Shown piece after piece: positions 46,278 through 56,194 of a stretch of DNA of 64,000 nucleotides. The translations under genes were made by a program, and so were the position numbers. Numbering within the stretch: position 1 is the stretch's first letter; each line of letters begins with the position of its first letter. Source of the stretch: Ochrobactrum chromiisoli (lineage in GTDB: Bacteria > Pseudomonadota > Alphaproteobacteria > Rhizobiales > Rhizobiaceae); assembly GCF_026241335.1 (NCBI RefSeq), contig NZ_JAPHAV010000007.1, forward strand, positions 124,001 to 188,000. The letters are read 5' to 3'. The notes beneath the pieces are model-generated. The model worked only from the letters and a program-made list of their open reading frames with translations. It had not been told where the DNA came from and did not search any database.

Positions 46278-46613
46278 TCGCCACCCAGATTAAGCCGCAA
46301 CTTGGCCGCCGCTTTCCCCTGCGGCGGCTTTTTCATGAATCACATTCTTCGTTGAAGTCGATAAACCGTTCTGAAACCGATTATTTTAGCGCACCATTCT
46401 TAAAAGCAGGCCAAAGCTGAAATAACATTACGTTACATGCCTGTCTTTGGCTCTTTGACGCTTTCCAAATTGCACTCTGACGCATGCCGCCAGTCGCCGG
46501 CCCCCCTCCTTGAAAACCTCAAATCACCTGAAAATAGATGTTTCACTTGAAGCATTGAACGCTTAAGAAATTGCTGCGATGTTGTTCGCAATTTTCCCAT
46601 CTCAGGACAGACC
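46278..46613. other. Spacer between the omega-transaminase and dat genes, with terminator
   Basis: 336 bp with a strong terminator at 46305-46333 and no gene. Nothing else stands out except a C-rich stretch near 46500. Confidence 0.5.
46305..46333 (+). terminator. Terminator of the omega-transaminase gene
   Basis: GCCGCCGC (46305-46312) and GCGGCGGC (46321-46328) followed by five T residues. Confidence 0.93.
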
Positions 46614-47489
46614 ATGGCTATTTCAGCAGCACTTGAAAACCGCATCGTTTACGTGAATGGCGAATATGTTGCCGCCCGCGATGCCCGTATTTCCATCTTT
46701 GACCGTGGCTTTCTCTTCGGTGACGGCATTTACGAAGTGACCGCCGTGCTTGACGGTAAGCTGGTCGATAGTGATCCGCATATGAAGCGCCTGCGTCGTT
46801 CAACCGGTGAAATTGGTATTCCGATGCCGATGAGCGAAGATGAGATGGTCGAGATCGAGCGCGAACTGATCCGCCGTAATAACCTGACCGAAGGTCTGGT
46901 CTATCTTCAGGTCACGCGCGGTGACGGTCGCGACCGTGATTTTGTCGCCAAGGGCTTGAAGCCATCGGTCGTTCTGTTCACTCAAGTTAAGGCCCTTGCC
47001 AACAGACCGGAAGTCGAAACAGGCATCCGCGTGCTGTCACTTGATGATCTGCGCTGGAAACGCCGCGACATCAAAACCGTCTGCCTTCTGCCGCAGGCGC
47101 TCGCCAAAGAAATCGCAAAGAATGCCGGTTGCGATGAAGCCTGGATGCTGGAGGACGGATTTGTCACCGAAGGCGCATCTTCGACCGGCTATATCGTCAC
47201 GCAGGACGATGTCATCGTCACCCGCCCCAATTCCAATGCGGTGCTTCCGGGCTGTACACGCCTGTCGCTGTTGCAGCTCATTGCCGAGACCGGCATGACG
47301 CTCGAAGAGCGCGCTTTCACGCTTGATGAAGCCTATGCTGCGAAAGAAGCCTTCATGACCAGTGCGGGTACGTTCGTAACGCCGATTTCGTTTATCGACG
47401 ACAAACCAATCGGTGGCGGCAAACCCGGTCCGGTGGCGCTCAAGCTGCGTGAGATCTATCTCGACCACGCGCGCCGCACAGCGATTTAA
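46614..47489 (+). CDS. dat: D-amino acid transaminase (class IV)
   Basis: A 291-residue fold-type IV PLP enzyme. Lys154 in RRDIKTVCLLP is the PLP lysine, Glu near 187 in VTEGASS contacts the cofactor, and FDRGFLFGDGIYE near 29-41 is the class IV signature. It transfers the amino group between D-amino acids and keto acids, making D-glutamate or D-alanine. Branched-chain aminotransferase is less likely given the length and the RDIKT motif. It stands alone between hairpins, one transcript from the omega-transaminase gene by orientation but separated by a terminator. Confidence 0.87.
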   Translation: MAISAALENRIVYVNGEYVAARDARISIFDRGFLFGDGIYEVTAVLDGKLVDSDPHMKRLRRSTGEIGIPMPMSEDEMVEIERELIRRNNLTEGLVYLQVTRGDGRDRDFVAKGLKPSVVLFTQVKALANRPEVETGIRVLSLDDLRWKRRDIKTVCLLPQALAKEIAKNAGCDEAWMLEDGFVTEGASSTGYIVTQDDVIVTRPNSNAVLPGCTRLSLLQLIAETGMTLEERAFTLDEAYAAKEAFMTSAGTFVTPISFIDDKPIGGGKPGPVALKLREIYLDHARRTAI

Positions 47490-47515
47490 AAATCATAAAT
47501 CAAGTTGAAAACAGA

Positions 47516-47542
47516 TCGGGCCGGAACTGAGTTCCGGCCCGA
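47516..47542 (+). terminator. Perfect hairpin after dat
   Basis: A 12-bp perfect stem (TCGGGCCGGAAC with GTTCCGGCCCGA) and 3-nt loop, with no T run. Confidence 0.6.
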
Positions 47543-47577
47543 CTGGCTCACGCCTCCCTCTCCCAAAAGGGCGGAGC

Positions 47578-47600
47578 AAAAGCGCGAAAACGCGCTTTTT
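47578..47600. terminator. Bidirectional terminator between dat and gguB
   Basis: AAAAGCGCG-AAAA-CGCGCTTTT plus one more T, symmetrical, ending transcripts of both converging genes. Confidence 0.85.
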
Positions 47601-47613
47601 CTGAGCATTTTTC

Positions 47614-47650
47614 CGCGAAAAGCGATGTTTAATTCGCGAAAAGTGATGTT
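47614..47650. repeat. Near-tandem 16-bp repeat
   Basis: CGCGAAAAGCGATGTT (47614-47629) recurs as CGCGAAAAGTGATGTT (47635-47650), one base different, five bases apart. A related AAAATGTGATTTTCAC stretch follows. Confidence 0.75.
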
Positions 47651-47714
47651 CAAAATGTGATTTTCACGGCAAGCTCGTGTTCATAATATGGCCAATTCAT
47701 GGCAAATCCCTATT

Positions 47715-48911
47715 TTAGCGGCGTTGGTTGTAAACATCGATGCAAACAGCGCCCAGCAGAACGATCCCCTTGATGACCTGCTGATAGTCGATCCCGATCC
47801 CGAGAATCGACATGCCGTTGTTCATCACACCCATGATCAGCGCGCCGATCACAGCCCCCGTCACACGCCCCACACCACCATAAGCCGATGCGCCACCGAT
47901 AAAGCAGGCAGCAATCACATCAAGCTCAAATCCAAGACCGGCCTTTGGTGTCGCCGTGTTCAGACGTGCTGCAAAAACCAGACCGGCAAGGGCTGCCAGC
48001 ACACCCATATTCACAAATGGAAGGAAGGTCAGCCGCTCGGTCTTGACGCCCGAAAGCTTCGCTGCATGGCGATTGCCACCGACCGCATAAATCTGACGAC
48101 CAATAACCGTGCGGCTTGTGAGAAACGCATAGGCCGCGATCAAAACAGCCATGATAATCAGTACGTTAGGCATGCCGCGATGCGACGAGATCAGCAGCGC
48201 CAGATAGGCGATACCTGCAAAGAACAGAATATTCTTGACCACAAACAGGCCGAACGGTTCTGTCTCGACCTCATGCGCAATATGACGTGCACGCGAGCGT
48301 GTGTTCTGCCAGACGATAAAACCAGCAAGAACCAGACCAAGGATCAGCGATGTGAGATAAATACCGCCTGTCACACCAATGAATTCAGGAATAAAGCCTG
48401 ACGAGAGCTTCTGAAACATCGGTGGGAATGGACCGACCGACTGTCCGCCGAGCACCGCCAGCATCAACCCCTTGAAAACCAGCATGCCAGCAAGTGTGAC
48501 GATAAAGGACGGGATATTGAAATAGGCAACCCAGAAGCCCTGCATCGCGCCAATAATCCCACCGGCAATCAGGCACAGAATGGCGGCAATCGGAAACGGA
48601 ATTCCCCATCGCACCATCATCACAGCAGCCAGCGCGCCGATGAAACCACACACCGATCCGACCGACAAATCGATGTGCCCGGTCACAATAATCAGCAACA
48701 TTCCAAGCGCCATGATGACGATATAACTGTTTTGTAACACGAGGTTAGTCAGGTTCAGCGGCTTCATCAGTACGCCGCCGGTAACAATCTGGAAAAAGAT
48801 CATGATTGCAATCAGCGAGAGCAGCATTCCCGATTCACGCAGATTGTTCTTTAAATAGCGCCCCACGCTGCTTGGCGCCTTCTGACCGCCCTGGATAACG
48901 TTCTCGCTCAT
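47715..48911 (-). CDS. gguB: Multiple-sugar ABC transporter permease GguB
   Basis: A 398-residue hydrophobic permease of the ribose/xylose/galactose class with about ten or more membrane segments and the [13 protein letters not shown] motif near 81. It is the membrane pore of the ChvE-GguAB importer for galactose, arabinose, xylose and related sugars. Its start overlaps the gguA stop (ATGA). It is the last gene of the minus-strand operon and is followed by the bidirectional terminator. Confidence 0.92.
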   Translation of the reverse strand: MSENVIQGGQKAPSSVGRYLKNNLRESGMLLSLIAIMIFFQIVTGGVLMKPLNLTNLVLQNSYIVIMALGMLLIIVTGHIDLSVGSVCGFIGALAAVMMVRWGIPFPIAAILCLIAGGIIGAMQGFWVAYFNIPSFIVTLAGMLVFKGLMLAVLGGQSVGPFPPMFQKLSSGFIPEFIGVTGGIYLTSLILGLVLAGFIVWQNTRSRARHIAHEVETEPFGLFVVKNILFFAGIAYLALLISSHRGMPNVLIIMAVLIAAYAFLTSRTVIGRQIYAVGGNRHAAKLSGVKTERLTFLPFVNMGVLAALAGLVFAARLNTATPKAGLGFELDVIAACFIGGASAYGGVGRVTGAVIGALIMGVMNNGMSILGIGIDYQQVIKGIVLLGAVCIDVYNQRR

Positions 48912-50500
48912 TGTTGTTTTCCTTTGTTCTGCATGATGGCGCGCATGATGTTTTCCTGCGTTGCTGCCTCGCCCGCCACTTCGCCGACGAAAGCGCCCTC
49001 GTGCATGACGACAATGCGGTCGCAGATCCCGATCAGCTCCGGCATTTCGGATGAAATGACGACCACGCCCTTGCCGCTGTCAGCCAGTGAATTGATGATT
49101 GTATAAATGTCGTATTTCGCGCCCACATCGATGCCACGTGTCGGTTCATCGAGGATCAGCACATCGGGTCCGGTGAACAGCCATTTCGACAGCACCACCT
49201 TCTGCTGGTTGCCGCCTGAAAGCGTGCCGGTTTCCTGATAAACATTGTGGCAGCGAATACTCATTTGAGAGCGGTAGTCGTTCGCGACCTTCATTTCGCG
49301 AATACTGTCGATCACCCCCTTGGGGCTGACGCCGCGCAAATGCGCGAGTGATATGTTGCGCGAAATATTTTCGCCCAGAACAAGGCCCAGCTTCTTGCGG
49401 TCCTCAGTCACATAGGCGAGACCCGATTTGATGGCGCGGGCAACGCTCGAAATATCAACCGGCTTGCCATGCATGCGCACATCGCCGGAAATATTTGTAC
49501 CCCATGAGCGTCCGAACAGGCTCATGGCAAATTCGGTACGACCCGCACCCATAAGGCCAGCAATGCCGACGATTTCGCCCGCTTTCACTTTGAACGACAC
49601 GTTTTTAACCGAGTGACGTTCCGGGTGCAACGGATGATAAACCGACCAATTGTCGACCTCGAAAATCACATCGCCGATCTTCGGATCGCGCTTTGGATAG
49701 CGGCTTTCCAGATCACGATCGACCATCTTGCGGATAATGTCATCTTCCTCGACTTCGCCCGCATGACAATCCAACGTCGCAACCGCGCGTCCATCGCGCA
49801 GCACGGTAATCTTGTCAGCCACTTCGCGGATTTCATTGAGCTTGTGCGAAATCAGGATCGAAGTGATGCCCTGCGCACGAAATTCTTTCAGCAGTGCCAA
49901 AAGCGCCGCACTGTCGGTTTCATTCAGACTTGCCGTTGGTTCATCAAGAATGAGCAAGCGTACCCGTTTGGAGAGCGCTTTGGCGATTTCAACAAGTTGC
50001 TGTTTGCCAACACCAATATCCGTCACCAGCGTATCAGGCGACTCCGTCAGTCCGACTTTCTTCAAAAGCGCCTTTGTGCGCTGATAGACTTCGTTGCGAT
50101 CAATCACACCGTAAGAGCCGGGTGGATTGACGAGAAAAATATTCTCGGCAATCGACATCAGCGGCACCAATGCAAGCTCCTGATGGATGATCACGATGCC
50201 AAGCGCCTCGGAATCATTGATGTCGCGGAAATGCCGCTCCTCTCCGTCAAAGACAATCGAACCGTCATAACTGCCAGAGGGATAAACACCCGACAGCACT
50301 TTCATCAGCGTGGATTTACCCGCACCATTTTCACCCACAAATGCGTGAATTTCTCCCGGCATTACCGTGAAATTGACGTCACTCAACGCCTTCACAACGC
50401 CGAAAGATTTGCTGATGCCGCGCATTTCCAGCAGTGGTTTACCGGCACTATCCGGCTGTCCACTGTTCTGCTCAAGCGGGACAGAATTGGTTACGTTCAT
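48908..50500 (-). CDS. gguA: Multiple-sugar ABC transporter ATP-binding protein GguA
   Basis: 530 residues from ATG 50500, which follows GGGAG. Two fused ATPase domains: the first has Walker [10 protein letters not shown] and Walker [11 protein letters not shown], and the second, degenerate in Walker A (GLMGAGRTE), retains [13 protein letters not shown] and DVLILDEPT. This is the layout of sugar importers RbsA/XylG/GguA. It lies between chvE and gguB and is translationally coupled to gguB. Confidence 0.93.
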   Translation of the reverse strand: MNVTNSVPLEQNSGQPDSAGKPLLEMRGISKSFGVVKALSDVNFTVMPGEIHAFVGENGAGKSTLMKVLSGVYPSGSYDGSIVFDGEERHFRDINDSEALGIVIIHQELALVPLMSIAENIFLVNPPGSYGVIDRNEVYQRTKALLKKVGLTESPDTLVTDIGVGKQQLVEIAKALSKRVRLLILDEPTASLNETDSAALLALLKEFRAQGITSILISHKLNEIREVADKITVLRDGRAVATLDCHAGEVEEDDIIRKMVDRDLESRYPKRDPKIGDVIFEVDNWSVYHPLHPERHSVKNVSFKVKAGEIVGIAGLMGAGRTEFAMSLFGRSWGTNISGDVRMHGKPVDISSVARAIKSGLAYVTEDRKKLGLVLGENISRNISLAHLRGVSPKGVIDSIREMKVANDYRSQMSIRCHNVYQETGTLSGGNQQKVVLSKWLFTGPDVLILDEPTRGIDVGAKYDIYTIINSLADSGKGVVVISSEMPELIGICDRIVVMHEGAFVGEVAGEAATQENIMRAIMQNKGKQQ

Positions 50501-50586
50501 CGCTCGCTCCCATAACGAACCTGCCATGCCACCACTCCCGGTTTTATCGCCTTCAAAAAGACAACGCTGTCAATCTGTTGGCCTAA

Positions 50587-50665
50587 CCCAGTTCGAAAAC
50601 TGGGCGGCGGGGATGATGGCATTAGAGCAGGCATGCCGGACGCACTTGTTTTGCGGCGCGTCCGG
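50587..50665 (-). other. chvE-gguA intergenic hairpins
   Basis: Two stems lie in the gap after chvE: CCGGACGC with GCGTCCGG (50636-50665) and CCCAGTT-CGAA-AACTGGG (50587-50604). They resemble processing or attenuation structures that keep binding-protein messenger more abundant than the membrane components. Confidence 0.6.
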
Positions 50666-50674
50666 GCACAAAAT

Positions 50675-51739
50675 TTACTGGATCTGATCTTCTTTGTAGT
50701 AACCGCTATCGACCAGAACTTCCTTCCAGTTCGACTTATCGACGATCACCGGCTTGAGCAGATAGGACGGCACAACCTTGACGCCATTGTCATAGGTCTT
50801 GGTGTCGTTCACTTCCGGCTCTTTGCCGCTCATCGCAGCGTCAACCATATCAACGGTGACCTTGGCGAGTTCGCGGGTATCCTTGAAGATTGTCGAATTC
50901 TGTTCGCCAGCAAGGATCGACTTGACCGAAGGCACCTCCGCATCCTGACCGGAAACGGCAGGCATCGGCATGTCGCCGCTGCCATAACCAACACCCTTAA
51001 GCGACGACAGAATACCAATCGAAATACCGTCATAAGGTGACAGAACAGCGTCAAGCTTCTTGTCGGAATAAAAGGCCGAGAGGATTGAATCCATACGTGC
51101 CTGAGCGGTTGCCCCATCCCAGCGCAGCGTTGCGACCTTGTCCATGCCGGTCTGGCCGCTGCCAACAACAAGCTTGCCGCTGTCGATGTAAGGCTGAAGA
51201 ACGGACATTGCGCCATTATAGAAGAAATAGGCGTTGTTATCGTCAGGCGAGCCGCCGAACAATTCGATATAGAAAGGGCCTTCCTTGTTCTTGAGATCAA
51301 GTGCCTTTTCAATCGACTGTGCCTGCAACACACCAACCTGGAAATTATCAAAGGTCGCATAATAGGACACATTCGGTGTGTCGCGGATCAGGCGGTCATA
51401 GGCGATGACCTTGATGCCTGCATCATTGGCTTTTGCCAGAACATCGGAAAGCGTGGTGCCGTCGATCGATGCCACGACCAGAACCTTGGCACCCTTGGTC
51501 ACCATGTTTTCGATCTGGGCCAACTGGTTCGGAACATCGTCTTCCGCATATTGAAGATCGGTCTTATAACCGCGCTCCTGAAGCACCTTGACCATGTTAT
51601 CGCCGTCAGCAATCCAGCGCGCCGACGACTTGGTTGGCATTGCTACACCAACGAGGCCCTTGTCCTCGGCTTGTGCAAAGCCCGTAAAGGCAAATGCAGC
51701 TAATGCTGCCGCCAGTGTGAATGATTTTATGCCTGCCAT
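50675..51739 (-). CDS. chvE: Sugar-binding protein ChvE
   Basis: 354 residues from ATG 51739 with GGGAG upstream, carrying a signal peptide cleaved after AQA (near residue 23). The mature protein is a periplasmic sugar-binding protein with the ChvE features [13 protein letters not shown], the hinge VVASIDGTT and [14 protein letters not shown]. In Agrobacterium ChvE binds galactose, arabinose and sugar acids and also feeds virulence signalling; here import is the certain role. A longer frame upstream to 51883 lacks a signal peptide at its start and is rejected. Confidence 0.94.
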   Translation of the reverse strand: MAGIKSFTLAAALAAFAFTGFAQAEDKGLVGVAMPTKSSARWIADGDNMVKVLQERGYKTDLQYAEDDVPNQLAQIENMVTKGAKVLVVASIDGTTLSDVLAKANDAGIKVIAYDRLIRDTPNVSYYATFDNFQVGVLQAQSIEKALDLKNKEGPFYIELFGGSPDDNNAYFFYNGAMSVLQPYIDSGKLVVGSGQTGMDKVATLRWDGATAQARMDSILSAFYSDKKLDAVLSPYDGISIGILSSLKGVGYGSGDMPMPAVSGQDAEVPSVKSILAGEQNSTIFKDTRELAKVTVDMVDAAMSGKEPEVNDTKTYDNGVKVVPSYLLKPVIVDKSNWKEVLVDSGYYKEDQIQ

Positions 51740-51848
51740 TGTCTCACTCCCATCGTAGGACAGGCTTTTAAGGCCTGCCGTTCTCCCAAAATTTCCGCCC
51801 CCGCCGTTAGGCCCTGCGGAATTCCTCCAAAACAAGTCACAACAGCAC

Positions 51849-52481
51849 TCAGCCTGCGATCTTGTCCCATGCCTCAACTGCACGCTGCGCGCGGTCGCGA
51901 ACCTCAGCAGCAGTCAGTCCAGCCTTATAAAGACTGGAACCTAGTCCAAAACAGCGCACGCCCGCGCCGACATAAGTGGCAAAATTATCTTCCGATACGC
52001 CACCCACAGCACCCACCGGAATATCTTTTGGCAAGACTGCACAAATGGCCTTGATGCCATCGGCCCCCAGCACACTCGCCGGGAAGAACTTCAACGCCGA
52101 TGCGCCTGCATGAATGGCGCTGAAAGCCTCAGTCGGCGTGAACACGCCGGGCATTGTCACCATGCCATACGCACTCGCGCGGCGAATGACATCCGGCTCG
52201 ACATTCGGGCTGACCAGAAGCCTGCCGCCGACATCATGAAGCCGATCCACATTCTCAACCGACAGCACGGTGCCAGCACCAATCAGCACATTGCCCGGCG
52301 CAAGCTTTGCAGCTTTCTCAATGGAGACAAACGGCTCCGGCGAATTGAGCGGAATTTCAATCGCCTCAAAGCCCGTCTCAATCAGAGTGGAGACAATGGC
52401 TTCGGTTTCTTCCGGCCGAATGCCACGCAGAATGGCAACCAGCGGATAGCGCAGTTTGGGCCATGCGATATGATCGCTCAT
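51849..52481 (-). CDS. dgoA: 2-dehydro-3-deoxy-6-phosphogalactonate aldolase
   Basis: A 210-residue KDPG/KDPGal aldolase. The Schiff-base Lys lies in ALKFFPAS near 129, and catalytic Glu in [10 protein letters not shown] near 25; [14 protein letters not shown] is the family phosphate-strand region. It splits KDPGal into pyruvate and glyceraldehyde 3-phosphate. Its ATG overlaps the kinase stop (ATGA). Placement right after a KDGal kinase supports the galactonate rather than gluconate substrate. Confidence 0.92.
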   Translation of the reverse strand: MSDHIAWPKLRYPLVAILRGIRPEETEAIVSTLIETGFEAIEIPLNSPEPFVSIEKAAKLAPGNVLIGAGTVLSVENVDRLHDVGGRLLVSPNVEPDVIRRASAYGMVTMPGVFTPTEAFSAIHAGASALKFFPASVLGADGIKAICAVLPKDIPVGAVGGVSEDNFATYVGAGVRCFGLGSSLYKAGLTAAEVRDRAQRAVEAWDKIAG

Positions 52482-53407
52482 TGCGCACCTCCCGCAAAAG
52501 CATGGCGGGCGGCCATGAACAACCCATCGCGCACCAGTTCATCAGCCTCGATGTGGCTCACTTTCACACCGGCAATCTCAAGTGCAGACGCATAAAGCGC
52601 GCCCATCATGCCGTCGGAAAGCAGCAGAACTTCATGAGGTTTGCCAAACAATGTGCGGCCACCGGCAACCTCCAGCCCGATCAGCAGACCCGACAGACGT
52701 GCAAGCTGATCGGTCGGCTTATAGTCATGCACCAGCCAGCCAGCACGCACCGTAAAGAGCGCGTTGGCGATAAGCTCCGGTGTTTCAAGCGAAGCTTTCA
52801 CGCCTCTAGCAAAGGCAGCACTCTTTGGGTCAACCGGTCCGGCCCCTTCAAGCGCACCGGAGAGAACCGACTTGTCTTTGAGAAGCGCAAACAATTCACC
52901 CGTCATGAAAGAGCGATAATCGTTAAGCTTGCCGTCTGCAATCTGCACCCATTTGGCGTGCGTTCCGGGCATCACCACCACGGCATCCCGCGTACCGCGA
53001 TGTACCAGACCAAGCAGCTTGGTTTCCTCGCCGCGCATCACATCCGGCGCATCGACGCTCCGCCGTGCAACACCCGGCAGCATGATGACGGGGCGCTTTG
53101 CAGGCACGCGAACCGCAGCAGCAACGACGCCTTCAAGCCCGGCGGGCAAGCTCATATAAGGTGCTTCGATCCAGCCAGTGCGCGAACCCGCCATGCCGCA
53201 GATCACCACCGGCAGATCATCCGGCGCACCAAGCTTCGCCAGATGCTGTTCAAGCAGCGTTTCAAAGCCCGTTTCTTTTGCAGAGATCAGCCCGTCATCA
53301 CCACGGCTTTCATTGAGCACGTTGCCATCAACATCCAGCGTCCAGAGGCGGAACCGGGTTGTTCCCCAGTCCGCAACTGCCGCAAATGGTGTTTTGACTC
53401 CCAACAT
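52478..53407 (-). CDS. dgoK: 2-dehydro-3-deoxygalactonokinase
   Basis: 309 residues from ATG 53407, which overlaps the dehydratase stop by one base (TGATG). A TTG one codon upstream is possible. It is a DgoK-family sugar kinase (ADWGTTRFRLWTLD N-terminus, VICGMAGSRTGW near 68, VVMPGTHAKWVQI near 147) that phosphorylates 2-keto-3-deoxygalactonate with ATP. Its product is the substrate of the aldolase encoded next. Confidence 0.92.
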   Translation of the reverse strand: MLGVKTPFAAVADWGTTRFRLWTLDVDGNVLNESRGDDGLISAKETGFETLLEQHLAKLGAPDDLPVVICGMAGSRTGWIEAPYMSLPAGLEGVVAAAVRVPAKRPVIMLPGVARRSVDAPDVMRGEETKLLGLVHRGTRDAVVVMPGTHAKWVQIADGKLNDYRSFMTGELFALLKDKSVLSGALEGAGPVDPKSAAFARGVKASLETPELIANALFTVRAGWLVHDYKPTDQLARLSGLLIGLEVAGGRTLFGKPHEVLLLSDGMMGALYASALEIAGVKVSHIEADELVRDGLFMAARHAFAGGAQ

Positions 53408-55212
53408 CAATGGTTATCTCGTGGCAGGCCACGCGTATGCGCAATGTCCTGATACTTGACCGCGTTTTCGAGAACCGCACCTGTTTCCATCTGACCAACA
53501 ACCGCGCGCTGGATTTCCTGCCACGGCGTCTGGCTTTCCGGATATTTATAACCACCGGCAGCTTCCAAAGCCTTGCGGCGTTCGGCCAGCTCGTCATCCG
53601 AAATCAGAATATCCGCCGTACCACGACCAATATCGATGCGGACCCGATCACCCGTCTTGAGGATGGCAAGGCCACCGCCAGCGGCTGCTTCCGGCGACGC
53701 GTTGAGGATCGACGGCGAACCCGACGTGCCCGACTGGCGACCGTCGCCGATGCAAGGGAGCGAACTGATGCCCTTCTTCAAAAGATAATCAGGCGCGCGC
53801 ATATTCACGACTTCCGCTGCCCCCGGATAGCCTATTGGACCCGCACCACGCATGAACAGCACCGAACGCTCGTCAATTTCGAGCGACGGATCATCAATCC
53901 GGTGGTGATAATCTTCCGGGCCATCAAACACAATCGCCTTGCCTTCAAAGGCATTCGGGTCTTTTTCGTCTGTGAGATAGCGATTGCGGAATTCTTCCGA
54001 AATAACGCTCAATTTCATGATCGCCGACGAGAAGAGATTGCCGCGCAGCACGCGGAAACCGGCATGTTTCTTCAATGGCTGGTCAAAGGTCTTGATGACA
54101 TTGCTGTCTTCAATCGTTGCGTTTTTGCAGTTTTCACCGATGGTCTTGCCGTTGACAGTGAGCGCATCCTCGTGAATGAGGCCCTGCCCCATCAGCTGAT
54201 TGACGACTGCTGGCACACCGCCCGCGTGGTAGTAATCTTCACCGAGATATTCGCCCGCTGGCTGGAGATTGACCAGAAGCGGAATTTCCTCGCCATATTT
54301 CTGCCAGTCATCGACGCTCAGCTCCACGCCGACATGACGTGCCAGTGCATTGAGATGGATCGGCGCATTGGTCGAACCGCCAATCGCGGAATTGACGCGG
54401 ATCGCATTGATAAAGGCTTCCTTCGTCATGATGTCAGTTGGCTTGAGGTCTTCATAAACCATTTCCACAATGCGGCGGCCGGTCAGATAAGCCACTTCCT
54501 GACGATCACGATAAGGCGCTGGAATCGCCGCCGAACCCGGAAGCTGCATTCCGAGTGCTTCGGCAAGCGAATTCATCGTCGTGGCCGTACCCATCGTGTT
54601 GCAATAACCGGTCGATGGTGCGGAAGACGCAACCAGCTTTACAAAGCCCGCATAGTCGATCTCACCCTTGGCGAGCAGCTCACGCGCCTTCCAGACGATG
54701 GTGCCCGAACCCGTGCGTTCACCCCGGAACCAGCCATTGAGCATCGGACCAACGGAGAGCGCAATTGCCGGAATATTGACGGTCGCAGCAGCCATCAGAC
54801 AGGCAGGCGTGGTCTTGTCGCAACCAATGGTCAGCACAACGCCATCCAACGGATAGCCATAAAGCACTTCGACGAGGCCGAGATAAGCAAGGTTGCGATC
54901 AAGGCCTGCAGTCGGACGCTTGCCGGTTTCCTGAATCGGATGGACCGGAAATTCGATCACGATGCCGCCCGCTTCACGCACACCTTCACGCACGCGATTG
55001 GCCAGTTCCAGATGATGACGGTTGCACGGCGAAAGATCAGAACCCGTCTGCGCAATGCCGATGATCGGACGACCGGATTGCAGTTCTTCCTGACTGAGAC
55101 CGTAATTCATGTAACGCTCAAGATAGAGCGCCGTCATATCAACATTGTCCGGGTTATCGAACCATGCGCGTGAGCGAAATCTCGGTGCTTTCGGCGTAAC
55201 GGGCTTATTCAT
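53407..55212 (-). CDS. IlvD/Edd-family sugar-acid dehydratase (galactonate/arabinonate)
   Basis: About 601 residues from ATG 55212, with AGGA seven bases upstream (ATG 55227 is possible). It is a dihydroxy-acid dehydratase-type enzyme with iron-sulphur cysteines in [13 protein letters not shown] near 125 and STGYCNTMG near 195. Within the family it resembles L-arabinonate/D-galactonate dehydratases rather than IlvD. Between the 1-dehydrogenase and KDGal kinase it most likely dehydrates D-galactonate to KDGal. Arabinonate may also be used. Confidence 0.88.
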   Translation of the reverse strand: MNKPVTPKAPRFRSRAWFDNPDNVDMTALYLERYMNYGLSQEELQSGRPIIGIAQTGSDLSPCNRHHLELANRVREGVREAGGIVIEFPVHPIQETGKRPTAGLDRNLAYLGLVEVLYGYPLDGVVLTIGCDKTTPACLMAAATVNIPAIALSVGPMLNGWFRGERTGSGTIVWKARELLAKGEIDYAGFVKLVASSAPSTGYCNTMGTATTMNSLAEALGMQLPGSAAIPAPYRDRQEVAYLTGRRIVEMVYEDLKPTDIMTKEAFINAIRVNSAIGGSTNAPIHLNALARHVGVELSVDDWQKYGEEIPLLVNLQPAGEYLGEDYYHAGGVPAVVNQLMGQGLIHEDALTVNGKTIGENCKNATIEDSNVIKTFDQPLKKHAGFRVLRGNLFSSAIMKLSVISEEFRNRYLTDEKDPNAFEGKAIVFDGPEDYHHRIDDPSLEIDERSVLFMRGAGPIGYPGAAEVVNMRAPDYLLKKGISSLPCIGDGRQSGTSGSPSILNASPEAAAGGGLAILKTGDRVRIDIGRGTADILISDDELAERRKALEAAGGYKYPESQTPWQEIQRAVVGQMETGAVLENAVKYQDIAHTRGLPRDNH

Positions 55213-55257
55213 TTCATTGTCCTGCATGGGTAAGAGACCGCCGCGCGGCCCCAATTC

Positions 55258-56193
55258 CTAGTCTTCAAAAGATTCAACGGCATGGCGCTTTCCGAGAAGG
55301 AAAGCATCGGCAACATGGGTCAGAGGTGCTAGGTCAACATCGCTCTGCCCTTCGCCAACCAGCTTCACAAAATTCTGGTAAAGACGCTGATATTCACGAT
55401 CAGGCTCCGCCATTTTTTCCGTGCCTGCGATCGTCAGCCGACTGCCGCCATGACTGAGAAGCAGCGTTCCCTTGTCTGTCTCGACCCGAATATCCCATGT
55501 CTGCGGACCCGTCTGGCGCCAGTCGAGTTCAAAGGAAACCGGCACGCCGCCTTCCGTTTCAAACGCGAGATCAGCGGCAATCGGTGCCGCCCGATTTTCT
55601 GGAAAATAGAGGTCGGACTTGGTGAGAAAAAACCGTTCCGGCAGAATATGCGTCACGATTGAGAGCGCATTGATGCCCGGATCGAACACACCAAGACCAC
55701 CCGGCTCCCAGATCCATTGCTGGCCGGGATGCCAGTGGCGCACGTCCTCTTTCCACGACACCGCAACAGATTTGATTGCGGCATCTTTCAGAAATCCGCG
55801 TGCCGGTTCAACGGCTGCGGCTTCGCGCGAATGCCAGGTCGCATAAAGCGTAACGCCCTGCTTTTCAGCAAAACGCGTCAGCGCCTGCACTTCCGAAATC
55901 GTCGCGCCCGGAGGTTTCTCCAGCATCACATGCTTGCGCGCCGCAAGGGCTGCATAAGCCTGATTGAAACGCCCCTGCGGCGGCGTGCAAAGCGACACCG
56001 CATCGATTGCAACATCACTCTCAAGCAGCTCTTCAATGTCATGGAACGACGGCAACCCATCAAGACCCGCATTGCGGCTGGCAATGGCTTTGAGTTCAAT
56101 GCCACTCGTCGCTTCAATCGATGGCAGATGCTGGTCGCGGGCAATCTTGCCAAGACCAACAATTGCCAGATTGATATTGGACGCCACTGTCAT
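55258..56193 (-). CDS. D-galactose/L-arabinose 1-dehydrogenase (Gfo/Idh type)
   Basis: A 311-residue Gfo/Idh dehydrogenase with Rossmann motif IVGLGKIARDQHLPSI near 10 and the EKPPGAT signature near 92. It resembles the NAD(P)-dependent aldose 1-dehydrogenase of Azospirillum that oxidises L-arabinose and D-galactose at C1. It performs the first oxidation of the pathway in this operon. Its start follows the AraD1-type gene by one base. A lactonase is not found nearby, so the lactone may open spontaneously or by an enzyme elsewhere. Confidence 0.86.
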   Translation of the reverse strand: MTVASNINLAIVGLGKIARDQHLPSIEATSGIELKAIASRNAGLDGLPSFHDIEELLESDVAIDAVSLCTPPQGRFNQAYAALAARKHVMLEKPPGATISEVQALTRFAEKQGVTLYATWHSREAAAVEPARGFLKDAAIKSVAVSWKEDVRHWHPGQQWIWEPGGLGVFDPGINALSIVTHILPERFFLTKSDLYFPENRAAPIAADLAFETEGGVPVSFELDWRQTGPQTWDIRVETDKGTLLLSHGGSRLTIAGTEKMAEPDREYQRLYQNFVKLVGEGQSDVDLAPLTHVADAFLLGKRHAVESFED

Positions 56194-56194
56194 C

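Noticed and set aside
50587..50665. Riboswitch between chvE and gguA
   Set aside because: The stems are simple hairpins without a conserved multi-helix core; intercistronic processing is the simpler reading.
53410..55173. 587-residue open frame on the plus strand
   Set aside because: Antisense shadow of the sugar-acid dehydratase, which has clear family motifs on the minus strand.
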